This document shows, one piece after another, positions 19,462 through 27,658 of a stretch of 64,000 nucleotides of DNA. How positions within the stretch are numbered: the first letter of the stretch is position 1; each line of letters begins with the position of its first letter. The DNA is taken from positions 2,604,001 through 2,668,000 of the forward strand of contig OW818690.1 of the NCBI GenBank assembly GCA_942493315.1, written 5' to 3'. Position numbers and translations under genes: made by a program. Origin of the DNA: UBA5429 sp942493315. GTDB taxonomy: Bacteria > Bacteroidota > Bacteroidia > Bacteroidales > WCHB1-69. Below the pieces are notes generated by a model. It saw only the letters and a list, made by a program, of their open reading frames with translations. It had not been told where the DNA came from and ran no database searches.

Positions 19462-20175
19462 ATGTTTGTCACAACCAAAGGAATTTTACTACATAAAACA
19501 AAATATTCAGATACGAGTATTATCGTTAATATATTTACTGAAAAATTTGGAACACAATCGTTTATTATTAAAAATGCGTTTTCAAAAAAATCAAAAATAA
19601 ACTATTCCTTTTTTACTTCATTAGCGTTACTTGAGATCACGTTTGATGATGTAATATTACATAAATTAGGTTTTTTAAAAGATATTTGTTTTTCAAAACA
19701 ATATATTAAAATTCCTTTTGATCCTTCCAGAAACGCCATTTTGTTTTTTTATAATGAATTGTTATACAAACTGTTAAGAAACTCTTATGAAGATAAAAAA
19801 ATGTTTGAATTATTGGAAATGAGTTTGACAGAACTTGATACAGTAGAAAAATTAAGTCAGGACACACATCTTTATTTTTTAGCCGATTTAATGCAAACAT
19901 TAGGAATATATCCTGAAAACGATTACTCACTACGTAAACCTTTTTTCTCCATTGAAGAGAATCGGTTTAGTGACATTTATGTTGAAAATAAGTTTTTTCT
20001 TTCTGAAGAAGCCAGCACTTATTTTTCAGAAATTTTAAATCGGCAACATGCTACATTACCACCAAAACCCATTAGAAATGAAGTACTAACAGGAATGGTG
20101 CAATATTTAATCGTACATAATGAACATATTTATTCTCTTGATTCATTGGGGATTTTGATGGAATTAATGAAATAA
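19462..20175 (+). CDS. recO: DNA repair protein RecO
   Basis: 237 residues with the RecO N-terminal OB fold (TTKGILLHKTKYSDTSIIVNIFTEKFGTQSF) and the helical C-terminal domain. RecO anneals SSB-coated single strands and, with RecR, loads RecA at gaps. The zinc-binding cysteines found in some RecO proteins are absent. The gene starts one base after the porZ stop, so it is the last gene of the rbfA operon. Confidence 0.88.
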   Translation: MFVTTKGILLHKTKYSDTSIIVNIFTEKFGTQSFIIKNAFSKKSKINYSFFTSLALLEITFDDVILHKLGFLKDICFSKQYIKIPFDPSRNAILFFYNELLYKLLRNSYEDKKMFELLEMSLTELDTVEKLSQDTHLYFLADLMQTLGIYPENDYSLRKPFFSIEENRFSDIYVENKFFLSEEASTYFSEILNRQHATLPPKPIRNEVLTGMVQYLIVHNEHIYSLDSLGILMELMK

Positions 20176-20179
20176 GTTG

Positions 20180-20187
20180 TATTTTTG
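20180..20187 (+). promoter_or_regulatory. Promoter -7 box for the YfhO-family gene
   Basis: TATTTTTG four bases after the recO stop; the ATG at 20204 follows at the usual short distance. Confidence 0.6.
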
Positions 20188-20203
20188 TTCCAAAATAGAA
20201 TTC

Positions 20204-22315
20204 ATGAGATCTCGCTTAAAAAAACTTGAATACCCTTTTTATTTACTGATTGTTGCCTTTTTAGCGTATTTTTGGTTTTTACACTATGCCCCCATTTACG
20301 ATTTTGCTGATGAATTTTTTCCGGGGCGTTTTTTTATGTCAGAATCAATCAGAAATGGTATTTTCCCATTATGGATTCCATACCAATCCATGGGGTTGCC
20401 TATACATGCTGATCCACAAGCAGGTACGTTTTATCTTCCATTATGGATTTTATCACTATTTACATCCTATTCCCCTTATACATGGGGCGTAGAATATATT
20501 TTTCATGCATTTATGGGTGGTGTTGGGTTTTATATGTTGGCAAAACATTTTTCAACTTCAAAGCAGATCAGATTTATTGCCGGTTGTATTTTTATGTTGT
20601 CCGGATTTTATGTAGGAAATGTTCAACATATATCCTGGATTATTGCAGCTACATGGATTCCATGGATTTTATCTAGCACTATCACATATCTGCAATCTCC
20701 TACATTTAAAAATGGATTATGGATTGCACTCTTTTTCTCATTTCTTTTTACTGGAGGGTATCCCGGCTTTTGGATTCTCACTTTTTATATTATTATAGGA
20801 CTTTTTATCTATTTTTTAATAATTAATAGAAAAAATAATGATAAACAATATTACAAAAAATTATTATTATATTCAATATCAACCTTAGTTGTAGTACTTA
20901 TATTAATACTTCCTTCACTCATCTCATTTTTGGAAATTAAAAACTATATTACAAGAGGGGCTCCTCTTTCTTATGATTTACAAATTTCATGTTCCTATTC
21001 ACCTAGATCATTTTTATCTCTATTTTTTCCATTTATTGCAAATACTGAAAGTGAATTTATCCAGAATGATATTAGTATGTCATCCATCTATGTGGGAATC
21101 ATAACTTTGCCATTTTTAATTATGGGTATATTTACCAAATATACAAAATGGAATCGTTTTTTTATAGGACTAGGAATTGTAGCCTTGTTACTTAGTTTTG
21201 GAAAATATTTACCATTTCACAGATGGGCATTTGAGTATATTCCCTTTATCAATATGATGAGATTACCTTCCATATTCAGATTATTTATAATTATACCTAT
21301 TATTTTACTAATAATTAATGGATTAGAAGCTTTTATTGTCAATAAAAATAGAAAATGGTTAAAAATAGTCACAATAACCATTATTTTTGGTCTATTAATT
21401 GTAGTAATTTTAATAGATTATTTTTCAAAAACATCTATTCTGGGTGAATTAAAAACCTTAACCTGGCAAAATAGTATTTATAAATCGATTGGATTTAAAT
21501 TTATAATTAATGGTTTGATTCAAATTTTATTTTTAACGATTTTTTATATTATAATCCATAGAAAAAGAACTAACAATTCAATCATTTATATTTTAATTAT
21601 CATAGATTTACTCTTTAATAGTACCATTTGTATTCATAAGACAGGATATGTGGCTGAATTAACCAACAAAGAATTGGCTCATTTTCTTTCTAAAAAACCT
21701 CAAAACTATTTGATTCCAAATGAGATAACTACGAGTAATCAGATTTATTGGGAAACTCCCTATCCTTCATTATGGCGCAACTTGGGAATATTTGAAAAAA
21801 AAATAGAATGGTTTAGCTATAAAGGAGTTATACTCAAAAATTTCGAATTGATGACAACACCAAATCAGCAAGTAGGGAAGGAGTTATACTTTCCAAAAGT
21901 TGCATTTTTCCCTGAAGAAGTGATATATTCCAAAAATGCACTGCCCATAACCCCTGAAATTGCGTATACAAATGATAAAAATTTGGTTAAAAAATATATA
22001 GATTCAACATCAGTTATAAAAATTTCAGGTTTTAAACCCGGGCTATTGGAAGTGAAAACTCAAACATTAATTAAACGACCATTAATAATTGCACAGAGTT
22101 ACTATCCCGGTTGGAAAGCAAAATTGAAAAACGGTACATTATTAAAAATAAAACCATTAAATAGCTCTATGTTATCGGTTTTAGTTCCAGCGGGAAGCCA
22201 AATAATAACATTTTATTATTCAAGGTCTGATATTGTAATAGCATTTATTATTCAGATGTTTGGGTATTTGATTTTCATTATTTTTATAATGTTAAAGACA
22301 TTTAAACGAAAGTAA
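20204..22315 (+). CDS. YfhO-family multispanning membrane protein
   Basis: 703 residues from the ATG at 20204, downstream of the promoter box. About a dozen hydrophobic segments cover residues 8 to 480, followed by a soluble domain (about 490-670) and a final membrane helix. DEFFPGRFF and PLWIPYQSMGLPIHADPQAGTF near the N-terminus match the YfhO family (GT-C-like fold, Asp/Glu in the first extracytoplasmic loop). YfhO proteins are thought to modify lipoteichoic acids or surface glycans in Firmicutes; the Bacteroidota substrate is unknown. It ends just before the first transposon block. Confidence 0.8.
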   Translation: MRSRLKKLEYPFYLLIVAFLAYFWFLHYAPIYDFADEFFPGRFFMSESIRNGIFPLWIPYQSMGLPIHADPQAGTFYLPLWILSLFTSYSPYTWGVEYIFHAFMGGVGFYMLAKHFSTSKQIRFIAGCIFMLSGFYVGNVQHISWIIAATWIPWILSSTITYLQSPTFKNGLWIALFFSFLFTGGYPGFWILTFYIIIGLFIYFLIINRKNNDKQYYKKLLLYSISTLVVVLILILPSLISFLEIKNYITRGAPLSYDLQISCSYSPRSFLSLFFPFIANTESEFIQNDISMSSIYVGIITLPFLIMGIFTKYTKWNRFFIGLGIVALLLSFGKYLPFHRWAFEYIPFINMMRLPSIFRLFIIIPIILLIINGLEAFIVNKNRKWLKIVTITIIFGLLIVVILIDYFSKTSILGELKTLTWQNSIYKSIGFKFIINGLIQILFLTIFYIIIHRKRTNNSIIYILIIIDLLFNSTICIHKTGYVAELTNKELAHFLSKKPQNYLIPNEITTSNQIYWETPYPSLWRNLGIFEKKIEWFSYKGVILKNFELMTTPNQQVGKELYFPKVAFFPEEVIYSKNALPITPEIAYTNDKNLVKKYIDSTSVIKISGFKPGLLEVKTQTLIKRPLIIAQSYYPGWKAKLKNGTLLKIKPLNSSMLSVLVPAGSQIITFYYSRSDIVIAFIIQMFGYLIFIIFIMLKTFKRK

Positions 22316-22320
22316 TTGGT

Positions 22321-22358
22321 GGGGTTCATTGTCCTGCGGAGCACTAATTGGGTATTCT
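22321..22358 (+). repeat. GC-rich dispersed repeat, partial copy (left of IS copy 1)
   Basis: Starts GGGGTTCATT, then has a CCTGCGGAGC segment and ends near GGGTATTCT. It aligns with the inner part of the left arm at 37203-37240 (same GGGGTTCATT, CGGAG and ATTCT elements in the same order). It lies between the YfhO gene and the left end of the first IS. Confidence 0.6.
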
Positions 22359-22417
22359 TATAAATGATTGGTGAAAATATTTGTAAATTGTTCATTAATT
22401 GCAATATATAAAATTTA

Positions 22418-22460
22418 GTGATTTTGCATCCGATTAGTAACAACCTTTTAATAGATTAGC
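22418..22460 (+). repeat. Left terminal inverted repeat of IS copy 1
   Basis: Begins GTGATTTTGCATCC and ends TAGATTAGC. It matches the reverse complement of 23762-23804: the first 13 bases are identical, then about two thirds match, with a fully matching TAGATTAGC end. The sub-motif CTTTTAATAGATTAG inside it recurs in direct orientation at 23857-23871. Confidence 0.7.
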
Positions 22461-22649
22461 CAATTGAAAACCAAAATTTAGAATCTATCACACATTTGGC
22501 AATTCAAAAATCAACTAAAATTTTAAATTTATCTCACTAAAATTAGATCAAATCCTATTCAGATCTAACAAATATTAGAAATTATCACACCAATTTCACC
22601 ATTTTTCAAATAAAATGGTGTTATCATTTATAATAAAGTTGTTTTGGGG

Positions 22650-23675
22650 TTATACAAACATTTTGCAATGCTTGTAGTTTTCTTTTCCATTGTTGATTGA
22701 GATCGATTTTTCAATCATAGCAGATGAGGAATCTAATCTGAATTTGATCTGTTCAAAGATCATATACCAATACAGATAGTTTTGCAGATAACTGGAGGAT
22801 ACTCCATGAAACCGATCCATAAAAGCAAATAATTTTAGGTATCTGCTTTCAATCGTTTTTGTATCATAATATTGGTTACATCCTTTCACTTTCTGATCCT
22901 TTTTTCTAATAAAGTAGCTGATCTTTCGTTTTCCTGCAAATTGTTTAAGAATCGGATGATCACTCAAACAGAGTTTTTTCACTTTGTTTAGTTTTTTACC
23001 AATATGTTTCTTTAATTCTTGTTCTTGTAATGCACCTTGTTGAATAATTGTGATTTCAAAATGGGATACTCTGTCTCCAATAGCCACTAAAGAAAGAGGT
23101 TTGTATTCCCCATTTCGGATACTTTCTGCTTTCCTATTGCTGGCAGGATTCGTTATCTTTCCTTTTTGTCCTATTTGTTTAGCTTTGGCTCCTTGTCCCT
23201 TTCGGGAGAAGGGTTCTGAAATATCAATCATTTCCGTTATTCCTAGATATTTATCCGGGACATATTCACTCAGAGAGGAGATAATTTTATGTCTCCAATC
23301 AAATGAAGTTTGGTTAGAGATTTCCAATGCATCAGAACAATCTTTAATTCCTGTTCCTGATAACATCAACAAGAAGTAGGTTTGTAGTTTCTCCTTCTTT
23401 TTGATGTAGGAAATTGTAGTACCTGAGAACTCATTAAAGCTTCTGCCACAACTCTTACAAAGAAAATATTGAACTCCTTTTTTCTTACCGTTTAGAATAA
23501 AATGTGATTTTCCACATTTAGGACACACTCGGACTTGCTTCTCTCTGATATATTTACAGATAGAAGCTAAAGGATTAACAGAACTCTTTTTTTTGGAATT
23601 TTCTTCAGCGGATGGTGATGGTTGTACTGAAGTAGGGTCAATGGTTTGCTTAGAGGATTGGGGTAGTTCATTCAT
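22650..23675 (-). CDS. IS1595-like transposase, copy 1
   Basis: 341 residues. An N-terminal zinc ribbon (CPKCG near 55 and CKSCG near 78) is followed by a helical region with TSFDWRHKII and an RNase H-like catalytic core. Candidate catalytic residues are the Asp in EMIDISEPF, the Asp in LCLSDHPIL and the Glu in IESRYLKLF, followed by the HGVSSSYLQNYLYWY element typical of the family C-terminus. The protein appears intact. It resembles the transposase at 37438 (about 60% identical by eye, same length and same CKMFV end). The promoter box at 23711-23718 is conserved with copy 2. Confidence 0.85.
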   Translation of the reverse strand: MNELPQSSKQTIDPTSVQPSPSAEENSKKKSSVNPLASICKYIREKQVRVCPKCGKSHFILNGKKKGVQYFLCKSCGRSFNEFSGTTISYIKKKEKLQTYFLLMLSGTGIKDCSDALEISNQTSFDWRHKIISSLSEYVPDKYLGITEMIDISEPFSRKGQGAKAKQIGQKGKITNPASNRKAESIRNGEYKPLSLVAIGDRVSHFEITIIQQGALQEQELKKHIGKKLNKVKKLCLSDHPILKQFAGKRKISYFIRKKDQKVKGCNQYYDTKTIESRYLKLFAFMDRFHGVSSSYLQNYLYWYMIFEQIKFRLDSSSAMIEKSISINNGKENYKHCKMFV

Positions 23676-23710
23676 AGTATTTTGAGTTTAGTGAGTACTT
23701 GATATTGATG

Positions 23711-23718
23711 CAAATATA
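23711..23718 (-). promoter_or_regulatory. Promoter -7 box for transposase copy 1
   Basis: TATATTTG on the minus strand, preceded by a T-rich TTTTTTTGTT stretch and followed by a CTCACTAAACTC leader, all shared with transposase copy 2. Confidence 0.65.
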
Positions 23719-23761
23719 AACAAAAAAATGAACGAATTGCAACAAAAATAAAAAAAAATCT

Positions 23762-23804
23762 GCTAATCTAATAAAAGATTGATGCTATTGCGATGCAAAA
23801 TCAC
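23762..23804 (-). repeat. Right terminal inverted repeat of IS copy 1
   Basis: Reverse complement begins GTGATTTTGCATCG and ends TAGATTAGC, pairing with 22418-22460. Confidence 0.7.
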
Positions 23805-23845
23805 AAGACTATAAAAAAGTGTTTAAAATCAAAAATATACCGAAA

Positions 23846-23890
23846 AACTCACCCATCTTTTAATAGATTAGGATAGTAGAGCTCTGTCGA
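23846..23890 (-). repeat. GC-rich dispersed repeat, partial copy (right of IS copy 1)
   Basis: On the minus strand it reads CGACAGAGCTCTACTATCC and then, after a short A/T stretch, TAAAAGATGGGTGAG. It aligns with the solo copy at 45820-45858, which has CGACGGAGCTCCGTATCC and the same TAAAAGATGGGTG end. With 22321-22358 it forms an inverted pair around IS copy 1. Confidence 0.6.
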
Positions 23891-23953
23891 TTTAAGTATT
23901 CCAATTTTATAGAATAAAAATTAAAAAAAATTAAAAAATCCAAAAAAAAATGG

Positions 23954-23961
23954 TAATTTTG
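23954..23961 (+). promoter_or_regulatory. Promoter -7 box for pyrG-rlmI
   Basis: TAATTTTG, lying inside the longest pyrG ORF; it supports the ATG at 23986 as the true start. Confidence 0.6.
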
Positions 23962-23985
23962 TGGTTTGTTTTTAAAAAAAATATT

Positions 23986-25581
23986 ATGTCTCGTAAATAC
24001 ATATTTGTCCTTGGCGGCGTCGTCTCAGGATTAGGAAAAGGAATTACTGCTGCTTCTCTCGGAAGACTCCTCAAATCCCGTGGAGTAAAAGTAACTATGC
24101 AAAAATTGGATCCTTATCTGAATATGGATCCCGGTACTATGAACCCAATACAACATGGGGAAGTGTTTGTTACTGAAGATGGTGGCGAAACTGATTTGGA
24201 TTTAGGCCATTATGAACGTTTTATTGATGAAAATTTAAATAAACACTCTAATATTACTTCCGGTAAAATCTATTACTCAGTTATAGATAACGAAAGAAAT
24301 GGTTTATATGCAGGTTCAACTGTTCAAATGATTCCTCATATTACTAATATGATTAAGGACAAAATTCGCCTTAATGCTGAAACAAACGAAGCTGATGTGG
24401 CAATCATTGAAGTGGGAGGAACAGTCGGTGATTATGAAAGCTTACCTTTCATGGAAGCAATTCGCCAATTTTCTTATGATGAAGGATACGATAATTGTAT
24501 GTATATCCACGTGGCTCTTATCCCTTTTATTACTCCAAGTAATGAATTAAAAACAAAACCAGCTCAACATAGTGTAAAAGAATTACTTAGCTTAGGAATT
24601 CAACCCGATATCCTCGTCTGTAGAAGCGATAGACCTCTGGGAAAAGAGATCAAACAAAAATTATCCCTTTTCTGTAATGTGAAACCCGCTTGTGTGATCG
24701 AAAATATTAATTCCGAATCTCTGTATGAAGTTCCCCTTGCCCTCGAAGAGGAAGGTCTTGCAACACAAGTTATCAAAAGATTGAAAATTAAATGTAAAGA
24801 TAAAGATCTTTCTGACTGGACTGCAATGGTGGATATGAGCAAAAAATTAACCAAATCTCTTACTGTTGGTTTGGTTGGAAAATATACTGAATTACATGAT
24901 GCTTATTTAAGTGTAGTTGAGTCTTTAAAACATGCAGCTATCTTTAATCATGCCAAAATTGATATTCAATGGATTGATTCAGAATTAATTACTCCGAAAA
25001 CAGCTTCAATTCATTTGTCAGGGTTGGATGGCATTCTAATCCCGGGTGGATTTGGCGTTAGAGGGACTGAAGGTAAAATTAATACTGCCCAGTATGCCCG
25101 AGAAAATAGAATCCCTTATTTGGGCCTCTGTTTAGGTATGCAAATCGCTATTATTGAATTTGCTAGAAACGTGGCTGGTCTTAAAGATGCCTGTTCAATT
25201 GAAATGGAACAGGATACACCACATCCTGTGATTAACTTTCTTCCTGGTCAAGAGGATAATAACGTGCTTGGAGGAACTTTACGTCTGGGGAAATATCCTT
25301 GCAAAATAATGCTCAATACCAAAGCCTTTGATGCTTATGGAGTTGAATTAATCACTGAAAGGCACCGACATCGTTATGAAGTGAATAATGACTATAGAAC
25401 TGTATTAGCTGATCATGGACTTGTTTTCTGTGGAACTTCGCCTGATGGCAATATTGTAGAAATGATTGAGCTTAAAGAACATCCTTGGTTTGTGGCTTGT
25501 CAGTTTCATCCTGAATTTAAATCAAGACCCAATAGACCACATCCTCTATTTATGGGATTTATTAAGGCTTCTCTTAAATAG
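23986..25581 (+). CDS. pyrG: CTP synthase
   Basis: 531 residues from MSRKYIFVLGGVVSGLGKGI, the invariant N-terminus of PyrG; the 12 extra codons upstream contain the promoter box. The amidoligase domain (1 to about 270) shows KLDPYLNMDPGTMNP and EVGGTVGDYES. The class I glutamine amidotransferase domain (about 290-531) shows LGLCLGMQ with the catalytic Cys and a C-terminal FHPEFKSRP with the catalytic His and Glu. It makes CTP from UTP, ATP and glutamine in the cytosol. It is followed after 32 bases by the RlmI-like gene, probably in one transcript. Confidence 0.97.
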   Translation: MSRKYIFVLGGVVSGLGKGITAASLGRLLKSRGVKVTMQKLDPYLNMDPGTMNPIQHGEVFVTEDGGETDLDLGHYERFIDENLNKHSNITSGKIYYSVIDNERNGLYAGSTVQMIPHITNMIKDKIRLNAETNEADVAIIEVGGTVGDYESLPFMEAIRQFSYDEGYDNCMYIHVALIPFITPSNELKTKPAQHSVKELLSLGIQPDILVCRSDRPLGKEIKQKLSLFCNVKPACVIENINSESLYEVPLALEEEGLATQVIKRLKIKCKDKDLSDWTAMVDMSKKLTKSLTVGLVGKYTELHDAYLSVVESLKHAAIFNHAKIDIQWIDSELITPKTASIHLSGLDGILIPGGFGVRGTEGKINTAQYARENRIPYLGLCLGMQIAIIEFARNVAGLKDACSIEMEQDTPHPVINFLPGQEDNNVLGGTLRLGKYPCKIMLNTKAFDAYGVELITERHRHRYEVNNDYRTVLADHGLVFCGTSPDGNIVEMIELKEHPWFVACQFHPEFKSRPNRPHPLFMGFIKASLK

Positions 25582-25613
25582 TCGTTTATCTTTCTTTAAT
25601 CAAATTCTGAACT

Positions 25614-26795
25614 TTGAAAAAATTAATATTATTAAGAAATAAGGAAAAATCTTTACAAAGATTTCATCCTTGGGTCTATTCCGGTGCTGTTTATAAAAAA
25701 GATCCTACTTTAAAAGATGGAGATGTTGTTGAAGTGTATGATGCACAAAATCAGTATCTTGCAACTGGTCATTATCATAATAATTCGATTTGTGTCAGAA
25801 TTTTTAGCTTTGTACAAATTGATCCTGATTATAATTTCTGGAAATCAAAATTTGAAAATGCAATTCAATATCGAAAAACGTTACAACTTATTGATAATAA
25901 TAAAACTACTATTTTTAGATTAATTAATGGTGAAGGTGATTTTATGCCCGGTTTAATCATTGATTGGTTTAATGGCAATGTGGTAATCCAATTCCATTCA
26001 GTGGGAATGTATTTTTTAAAAGATACCATCATTCAGATTTTATTAGAATTGTTTCCAGATCAAATTGTATCAATTTATAATAAAAGTGCAGCAACTTTGT
26101 ACGAAAATCTGGAAACGAATACAGATGATGGTTTACTTTACGGATCTTTAGATGAAGTAGCAGTCCATGAAAATAGTGTCCCTTTTTATGTTGATATTGT
26201 AAATGGTCAAAAAACCGGGTTTTTTATAGACCAAAGAGATAATCGTCAATTAGTTGGTGATTTTTCAAAGGGTAGGAGGGTGTTGAACCTTTTTTGTTAT
26301 ACAGGAGGATTCTCCCTTTATGCACTTCAGGGAGGAGCTCAATTGGTCCATTCTGTTGATATTTCTAAAAAAGCAATTGAATGGACTGATAAAAATGTGG
26401 GTCTATTAAATGAAAAAGATCTTCATCAATCTTATGCTGAAAATGTTTTTGATTTTTTAGATGACATGGAAGATGGATTTTACGATTTGATCGTTTTGGA
26501 TCCACCGGCTTTTGCTAAACATCACAGAGCTAAAGATCAAGGAATAAAAGGGTACCGCAATATTAACCGCAAAGCAATGGAAAAACTAAAACCGGGAGGC
26601 TTATTGTTTACATTTTCATGTTCTCAAGCCATCACTCAGGAAGATTTTCAAACTATCGTTTTTTCAGCTGCAGCTATTGAAAATAAAACAGTTAGAATCG
26701 TAAAACAATTACATCAATCTTTGGATCATCCTGTTAGTATTTATCATCCCGAAGGAGAATACCTGAAAGGACTTATGCTTGAAATTAGTTATTAG
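25614..26795 (+). CDS. RlmI-like class I SAM-dependent rRNA cytosine methyltransferase
   Basis: 393 residues: an N-terminal PUA domain (LLRNKEKSLQRFHPWVYSGAV), then an RlmI/RlmK-type methyltransferase with GFFIDQRDNR, VLNLFCYTGGFSLYAL (SAM motif I), LIVLDPPAFAKH (motif IV) and FTFSCSQAI. Relatives methylate C5 of a 23S rRNA cytosine. Translation must start at a TTG: an in-frame TGA lies two codons upstream, there is no ATG before residue 100, and the N-terminus from the TTG already matches the family. It follows pyrG closely. Confidence 0.88.
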   Translation: MKKLILLRNKEKSLQRFHPWVYSGAVYKKDPTLKDGDVVEVYDAQNQYLATGHYHNNSICVRIFSFVQIDPDYNFWKSKFENAIQYRKTLQLIDNNKTTIFRLINGEGDFMPGLIIDWFNGNVVIQFHSVGMYFLKDTIIQILLELFPDQIVSIYNKSAATLYENLETNTDDGLLYGSLDEVAVHENSVPFYVDIVNGQKTGFFIDQRDNRQLVGDFSKGRRVLNLFCYTGGFSLYALQGGAQLVHSVDISKKAIEWTDKNVGLLNEKDLHQSYAENVFDFLDDMEDGFYDLIVLDPPAFAKHHRAKDQGIKGYRNINRKAMEKLKPGGLLFTFSCSQAITQEDFQTIVFSAAAIENKTVRIVKQLHQSLDHPVSIYHPEGEYLKGLMLEISY

Positions 26796-26824
26796 GTATT
26801 GGGTATTAGGTTTTAGGTTTTTTT
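26796..26824 (+). repeat. Heptamer tandem array A
   Basis: About four phase-locked 7-bp units (GTATTGG, GTATTAG, GTTTTAG, GTTTTTT) directly after the RlmI-like stop. They are the reverse complement in character of the first units of the array at 27603-27658 (AAAACCC, AAAACCT, AATATCT). Confidence 0.65.
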
Positions 26825-26851
26825 AAGTAATTGGATTATCTGACTTTAATA

Positions 26852-27556
26852 TTATTTCTTTTCAGTCCAATTCTCTTTTAGAATGAAATTTGTTTTGCCA
26901 ATGATTTGTTCTTCATTATCTTTTACTCCTAATATTTCAATTTCGATTTCATTATTACTCAGCCAATTAATATTATTAGGGCCCCAATCTTTTGGCGAAT
27001 ATTCATATTCAATTCTAAAATGATTGTTTTTAACTTCAATAATCTGAAATCCATTCATAGAATAACCGGCAATAAGATCTACATTAAAAGAAACAATCCT
27101 ACTTTTATCTGGTGATAATTTTGTTTTTCCAAAAATATATTGTTTTTCACCATTTATTCCATTAACTAAAAGATGTGAACACCCTTCATAATGTTGAATT
27201 TCAATTACAAATACTTTTATCGAATCATAATAATCTCTAAAAGAGTATTGGATTACAAAATCTTCAATCACAGTATCTTTTAAAATGATTTCTTTATTAT
27301 TTTCTAATTTTAATATTAGTAATGAATCTTTTCTTTGAACTTTATGGGCATATTTCTTTAATTGATATTTTTCAATTTTCTGCTCTTTTTTATAAGAATT
27401 ATCAAAGTAATCAAAAATTGAGTCCAACTTATCTAGCTCTTTTTGGGCTCTTTCAGAAGAGTAATCTATCAGATATGTACTAGAATTCTGAACCTTAAAA
27501 TTATTTTTACATCCAAAAATTAAAATTAAAAAAATGAAATATTTTCAATTATTCAT
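26852..27556 (-). pseudogene. Lipoprotein-like gene of unknown function with an in-frame TGA at codon 4
   Basis: From the ATG at 27556 the frame reads Met-Asn-Asn-TGA-KYFIFLILIFGCKNN and stays open for about 230 codons to a TAA. The hydrophobic stretch ending FGC is a typical lipobox, so this looks like a lipoprotein whose fourth codon is a stop. No ATG or GTG replaces it before the TTG at 27427. Later segments (for example IEIQHYEGCSHLLVNG and EYSPKDWGPNNINWLSNNE) are not recognised as any family. It could be a dead gene, a gene rescued by readthrough, or a sequencing error. It lies alone between heptamer arrays A and B. Confidence 0.6.
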
Positions 27557-27602
27557 ATTAATTTTCCCCAAATCAAAAATTGAATAAAATTCTCTTATAA
27601 CC

Positions 27603-27658
27603 AAAACCCAAAACCTAAAACCTAATATCTCTTAACTCTTAACTCTTATCTCTTTAAC
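27603..27658 (+). repeat. Heptamer tandem array B
   Basis: Eight consecutive 7-bp units in perfect phase, in two series: AAAACCC, AAAACCT (twice), AATATCT, then CTTAACT (twice), CTTATCT and CTTTAAC. The last unit overlaps the sufB stop codon (27654-27656). The first series is the inverted complement of array A, so the arrays flank the broken lipoprotein gene as an inverted pair. Confidence 0.7.

Larger units (their letters stand above)
22418..23804. mobile_element. IS1595-like insertion sequence, copy 1
   Basis: A transposase gene (22650-23675, minus strand) bracketed by imperfect inverted repeats of about 43 bases. Both ends start GTGATTTTGCATC reading inward and share a CTTTTnnTAGATTAGC-type stretch further in. 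No target-site duplication is evident: the 8 bases outside each end differ (AAAATTTA versus AAGACTAT). The non-coding parts (22461-22649 and 23719-23761) are AT-rich with nothing else recognised. Boundaries are read by eye. Confidence 0.7.
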
